Assembly: GCA_963772845.1 (NCBI GenBank)
Contig: CAVYYW010000022.1
Coordinates: 1-8,395 of the forward strand
Direction: 5' to 3'
DNA from: CAVYYW01 sp963772845
GTDB lineage: Bacteria; Bacillota; Bacilli; Bacillales; Sporolactobacillaceae
Length of the DNA: 8,395 nucleotides
Position numbers and translations under genes: made by a program. This document shows, one piece after another, positions 5,468-8,395 of the stretch. Within the stretch, counting starts at the first letter, position 1, and every line of letters starts with the position of its first letter. The notes beneath the pieces are model-generated. The model had not been told where the DNA came from. It saw only the letters and a program-made list of their open reading frames with translations, and did no database searches.

Positions 5468-5578
5468 AAGTGGCGGGCAAATCATCGAAAGTGGCAGGCA
5501 AACTATCGGAACTGGCAGGCAAACTACCAGAAGTGGCAGGCAAACTATCAGGAGTGGCAGGCAAACTATGAGAAGTGG
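5468..5578 (+). repeat. Tandem array of five 21-bp units plus a partial sixth
   Basis: Units start at 5468, 5489, 5510, 5531 and 5552, and a partial unit at 5573. The core TGGCAGGCAAACTAT is identical in units 2, 4 and 5, differs by one base in unit 3 and by three in unit 1. Variation is concentrated in the bases joining units. The period is a multiple of three. Frame 5468 reads as heptapeptides K-W-Q-A-N-Y-Q and variants, ending KWK and TAG at 5582-5584, but that frame has no ATG, GTG or TTG after the upstream stop at 5411-5413. Another frame could use GTG 5470 for a 33-codon product. Units abut without spacers, so this is not a CRISPR array. Confidence 0.93.
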
Positions 5579-5640
5579 AAATAGCCTTTAAATGGGAACG
5601 GTTCCACGACCCTGAAAAGTACTTTCGAGATCAATTCGGA

Positions 5641-5674
5641 AGCTGATTTAGCATGATTCAACAAAAAATCAGCT
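5641..5674. repeat. Inverted repeat (9-bp stem)
   Basis: AGCTGATTT (5641-5649) and AAATCAGCT (5666-5674) form a perfect stem with a 16-base loop. No T-run follows it on the plus strand. Confidence 0.7.
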
Positions 5675-5681
5675 GTGTTTC

Positions 5682-5713
5682 ATGAAAAATCCAATAAAAC
5701 AACGATTTTTCAT
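5682..5713. repeat. Inverted repeat (10-bp stem)
   Basis: ATGAAAAATC (5682-5691) and GATTTTTCAT (5704-5713) form a perfect stem with a 12-base loop. An AT-rich tract follows. It sits eight bases after the preceding hairpin. Confidence 0.7.
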
Positions 5714-5747
5714 TCATAATTTTAATTTTAATTTTCAATGAAAGTGG

Positions 5748-5776
5748 AAACGGTGCGGCAGAGCGCACCGCTCATT
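5748..5776 (+). repeat. 29-bp direct repeat, copy 2, with internal hairpin
   Basis: Exact copy of 5371-5399, 377 bases downstream, with the same CGGTGCG/CGCACCG stem. The sequences flanking the two copies differ beyond a few bases, so the identity has sharp edges. Confidence 0.92.
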
Positions 5777-5797
5777 GATCGTGATAAGGCATTCTTC

Positions 5798-5837
5798 ATA
5801 AAAAAACAGCCTGTCGATTATGGTCGACAAGCTGTTT
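5798..5837 (-). terminator. Intrinsic terminator of ampS
   Basis: On the minus strand AACAGC-T-TGTCGA (5836-5824) pairs with TCGACA-G-GCTGTT (5817-5805), with one U-G wobble, around a 6-base loop. A run of seven T residues follows. It begins 16 bases after the ampS stop. Confidence 0.93.
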
Positions 5838-5852
5838 CGTTATGAGATTGAA

Positions 5853-7085
5853 TTAAAATGCCCAATTCCCGTCTTTAAAGATGGAAACCGTTTCGCCATT
5901 CTGCGTTTCCCCATCAATACTCAGGTCAGCAGAACCGATCATGAAGTCAACATGAGTCAGGCTGGTGTTTGCCCCGCGCTCGTTAAGTTCATCTTTAGAT
6001 AAAGAAGCGCCATTTTCAATGTTAAACGGATAGGCAGCGCCGATAGCCAGATGGCAGGACGCATTCTCGTCAAACAGGGTGTTGAAGAAGATAAGTCCTG
6101 TGTCTGAAATTGGGGATTGATGAGGCACAAGAGCCACTTCACCGAGACGGTGCGAGCCTTCATCTGTCTCAATTAGGTTTTTCAATGTTTCATAACCTTT
6201 ATCAGCTTTGTAGTCTACAATCCGTCCTTTTTCAAAGGTAAAGGAGAAGTTTTCGATCAGGTTGCCTCCATAACTCAATGGCTTCGTGCTGGTGACTGTA
6301 CCGTCAACGCCATCTTTATCAGGCATGCAGAAGACTTCTTCGGTTGGCATGTTGGGAACAAATTTATGACCTTCTCCGTTGGTCATCGTTCCGCCAACCC
6401 AGATATGCTTATTAACCAGTTTAATCGTGAGGTCGGTTACGCTAGATTTATAATGCAGCTGCTTTAAATTCATTTCATTCAATTTTGTCAGTTTTTCGGT
6501 TAAGGTTCCGATATGAGCATCCCAAGCTTCAACGGGATCGTCAGCATCGATGCGGGAAATTTTAAATATCTGTTCCCAAAGTGCTTCAACAGCATCATCG
6601 TTCTTAAGTTCTGAAAAGATTTTTTCAGCCCATTCTTTTGTTGGGGTGGCGACAATCGTCCAGCTGACGAGCGCTGCCTGACGATAATGATTAAACGTCT
6701 CAAGGGTGGCGGAAGCGACTTTATTTGCTTTCGAGATACGCTTAGGATCCACGCCTTCCAGCAAATCAGGATTAGAAGCCATTATATATAAGAAGGCCGC
6801 GTTTTCCTTTGCTAGTTTCTCGAGGCCTTTTGCCTTCCATTCTGGGTATTCTTCAAAAGCTTCGTCAGGTGCTTGATCAAAGCGGATTTTGGTAGATTCA
6901 TCATCATGCCAGTCGATAATAACATCTTTTGCTCCGGCAGCGTATGCCGTTTTTGCGACTTCACGAACGTACTCAGCAGCAATAATCGGGGCGTTAACCA
7001 CAAGTTTTTGACCTTTTTGAAGGTTTATCCCTTTCTTAACTGCAACCTCGGCGTATTTTGAAAGCATATCTTGAAAATTAGACAT
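5853..7085 (-). CDS. ampS: M29-family metallo-aminopeptidase AmpS
   Basis: A 410-residue cytoplasmic aminopeptidase of MEROPS family M29 (AmpS/PepS/aminopeptidase T), a two-metal enzyme that removes N-terminal residues from peptides. The length equals the usual size of Bacillus AmpS. The N-terminal domain carries GINLQKGQKLVVNAP (19-33). The C-terminal catalytic domain has the expected metal ligands: E250 in PTEEVF, E316 in LGEVALVP, H345 in CHLAIG, and H378 and D380 in THVDFMIG, with E340 in LFDENASCH. No key residue is missing. ATG 7085 follows GGAAGGGG at a ten-base spacing, slightly long, but the start matches the family N-terminus MSNFQDMLSKYAEVAVKKG. It is transcribed alone and divergently from the YkvI-family gene, with its own terminator. 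The reach of its specificity cannot be told from sequence. Confidence 0.96.
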   Translation of the reverse strand: MSNFQDMLSKYAEVAVKKGINLQKGQKLVVNAPIIAAEYVREVAKTAYAAGAKDVIIDWHDDESTKIRFDQAPDEAFEEYPEWKAKGLEKLAKENAAFLYIMASNPDLLEGVDPKRISKANKVASATLETFNHYRQAALVSWTIVATPTKEWAEKIFSELKNDDAVEALWEQIFKISRIDADDPVEAWDAHIGTLTEKLTKLNEMNLKQLHYKSSVTDLTIKLVNKHIWVGGTMTNGEGHKFVPNMPTEEVFCMPDKDGVDGTVTSTKPLSYGGNLIENFSFTFEKGRIVDYKADKGYETLKNLIETDEGSHRLGEVALVPHQSPISDTGLIFFNTLFDENASCHLAIGAAYPFNIENGASLSKDELNERGANTSLTHVDFMIGSADLSIDGETQNGETVSIFKDGNWAF

Positions 7086-7137
7086 TCCACATCTACCCCT
7101 TCCAATATCGTGATTCTTCTGTTAATTGCCACTACTC

Positions 7138-7146
7138 ATTTTATCA
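7138..7146 (-). promoter_or_regulatory. Probable extended -10 promoter for ampS
   Basis: TGATAAAAT on the minus strand is a TGn-extended -10 (TAAAAT), about 53 bases upstream of the ampS start. The -35 area (ACGCCA at 17 bases) matches consensus at only three positions. Confidence 0.4.
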
Positions 7147-7319
7147 TACTCTCTTTCATTTGGCGTCCGTCCCGCTAAAAATATTTTTGACGATCAATTA
7201 ATATGAATTAGGTCTTATCTTTTTCCACTCACATAAAATGTAGAAGAGATCCGGACAGGCTTAAGATCTGACTTTATTATAAAATGATTAAACATTTTTA
7301 AGATATATTAGAGGGAAGG

Positions 7320-8395
7320 TTGCGGTATTTTGTGAAAAGAATCCGGCTAAGTTTACAAATTGCTGCGACATATATTGGAACAATCGTAGGAGCAGGTTTC
7401 GCTTCTGGCAAGGAGATTGTCCAGTTTTTCACCCAGTACGGAGAATGGGGGACGGCTGGGGTAATTTTGTCCTGCGTCCTTTTTACTTGGCTGGGGACGA
7501 AGGTATTGTTGATTTCTCACCGGATCCAGGCACATTCGGTCAACGATTTGCTTCGCCACTTATTTGGCGCCAGAATTGGGACGATACTCCACTGGATGAT
7601 GTTTATTATGCTGCTCGGAACGACAGCTGTTATGCTTGCCGGTGCTGGAGCGGTTTTTCGTGAACAGCTTGGCCTATCAGCGATGTTTGGGCGTTTATTT
7701 ACGTGTGTGCTATGTTTTATACTGCTGCTACAGAGGACTTAAAGGTCTGATGTGGATGAATTCGATTGTTGTCCCTATCCTTTTTCTATTCATTATTGCC
7801 TTATGGATCATGACAGTGCCCGGATCGGAAACGATCACCCATCATGTTCAAGGGTCGGCGGGGCGGCCAGTCATTGCCTTTCTTCAGGCTATTGCCTATG
7901 CCTCATTTAATCTGGTCTCAGCTTTTGCAGTGCTGGCGCCGCTTGGAAGCGGAATAGAGGACCGGGAAACCGTGAGATTGGGCGGTATATTTGGCGGACT
8001 CGGCTTTTCGTTTCTTCTATTATTAACGCACCTTATCCTGCAGCTTCATGTCAAGCTGCTGGTGCATGACATTCCTTTGGCTGAACTTGTGAAAATCGGA
8101 CTGCCTTACTGGTTCCATCTCATGTTTGTCGTCGTCATTTATGGAGAAATTTTTTCGACCTTTATAGGGAATCTTTTTGGAATGCTCAGACAGGTGGAAA
8201 AAGGTTCAGCGGAGCCGGGTATCGAATCTGCTCCTTCAAAAAAGCTGATCTTATTTTTCACTACGATTACCCTGTTCATAAGCCAGATTGGATACAGCGC
8301 TTTAATTCAGGTGCTTTACCCAATATACGGCTATATATGCCTGTTGATCCTGTTCTATGCGTCACTCAGAAATGAGAAAAAAATGATCAGTAAAT
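7320..8395 (+). pseudogene. ykvI: YkvI-family membrane permease-like protein, frameshifted and 3' incomplete
   Basis: A polytopic membrane protein of the YkvI family, related to amino acid permeases of the APC superfamily; no substrate is known. The first frame encodes LQIAATYIGTIVGAGFASGK, followed by EIVQFF, the hallmark first helix, and later VMLAGAGAVFREQLGL. It stops at TAA 7740-7742 after LLLQRT. The +1 frame takes over exactly there from GGA 7735 (GLKGLMWMNSIVVPILFLF) and stays open to the window end, with YASFNLVSAFAVLAPLG, YGEIFSTFIGNLFGMLRQ and SQIGYSALIQVLYPIYGY, all typical of the family. Removing one A near 7734, or adding two bases, joins them as LLLQGLKGL, giving about 358 residues by the window end, slightly over B. 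subtilis YkvI. Start is uncertain: TTG 7320 lies four bases after AGAGGG, GTG 7332 is 12 bases after AAGG. Sequencing error or genuine inactivation are both possible. Confidence 0.85.

Larger units (their letters stand above)
4921..5797. other. Gene-free, repeat-rich interval of nearly 0.9 kb
   Basis: No believable gene is present. Positions 4921-5081 are AT-rich upstream DNA of the 81-residue gene. Positions 5082-5321 carry an inverted pair of a dispersed-type repeat. Positions 5371-5776 hold a 21-bp tandem array and two hairpins enclosed by exact 29-bp direct repeats. A plus-strand frame at 5174-5371 lies wholly inside the repeat and has no binding site. Confidence 0.7.

Noticed and set aside
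5468..5578. CRISPR-like periodic repeats
   Set aside because: The 21-bp units are directly adjacent with no spacers, the repeats are imperfect, and there are no cas genes. This is a tandem repeat.
7255..7308. Plus-strand promoter for the YkvI-family gene (TATAAA at 7278, TATATT at 7303)
   Set aside because: Neither -10 candidate has a recognisable -35 at proper spacing in this AT-rich tract, so no single site can be supported.

Overview
The window looks like chromosomal DNA of a low-to-moderate GC member of the Bacillaceae (Firmicutes). The grounds are strong GGAGG-type ribosome binding sites, TTG and GTG starts, short U-tailed intrinsic terminators, Bacillus-type housekeeping families (CvfB/YitL, AmpS, YkvI, ROK glucokinase, VanZ-like) and intergenic repeats of a kind I associate with Bacillaceae. 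Nothing resembles a phage, plasmid, CRISPR array or secondary-metabolite cluster. The genus cannot be settled from this stretch.

Layout. Positions 1-120 hold the tail of an unidentified plus-strand gene and its terminator. Positions 181-1613 hold a probable two-gene plus-strand unit: a VanZ-like membrane protein, then a CvfB/YitL S1-domain RNA-binding protein whose C-terminal winged-helix part is cut off by a one-base frameshift. Positions 1614-1870 are non-coding with an odd GC-rich island. A minus-strand formate/nitrite-transporter (FNT) family gene (1952-2839) and a plus-strand ROK-family sugar kinase (3118-4101) diverge from a 278-bp spacer. That spacer has SigB-like promoter candidates on both strands and an unexplained minus-strand terminator. 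Two small minus-strand genes follow: a 77-aa protein resembling sigma-70 region 3 alone (4262-4495), with a near-consensus SigA promoter, and an 81-aa protein I do not recognise (4663-4908). Positions 4921-5797 are gene-free but rich in structure: an inverted pair of a dispersed Bacillaceae-type repeat, a five-unit 21-bp tandem array between two exact 29-bp direct repeats, and two further hairpins. The right end carries an M29 aminopeptidase (ampS, minus strand, 5853-7085) and a divergent YkvI-family permease gene that contains a frameshift and runs to the window edge.

The genes do not form an obvious pathway. They are mostly monocistronic housekeeping or accessory genes separated by terminators. 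No new multi-gene system can be claimed. The points most worth checking are the stand-alone sigma region-3-like protein, the repeat-dense interval 5082-5776, and the two frameshifts in otherwise intact genes, which are either sequencing errors or real gene decay.
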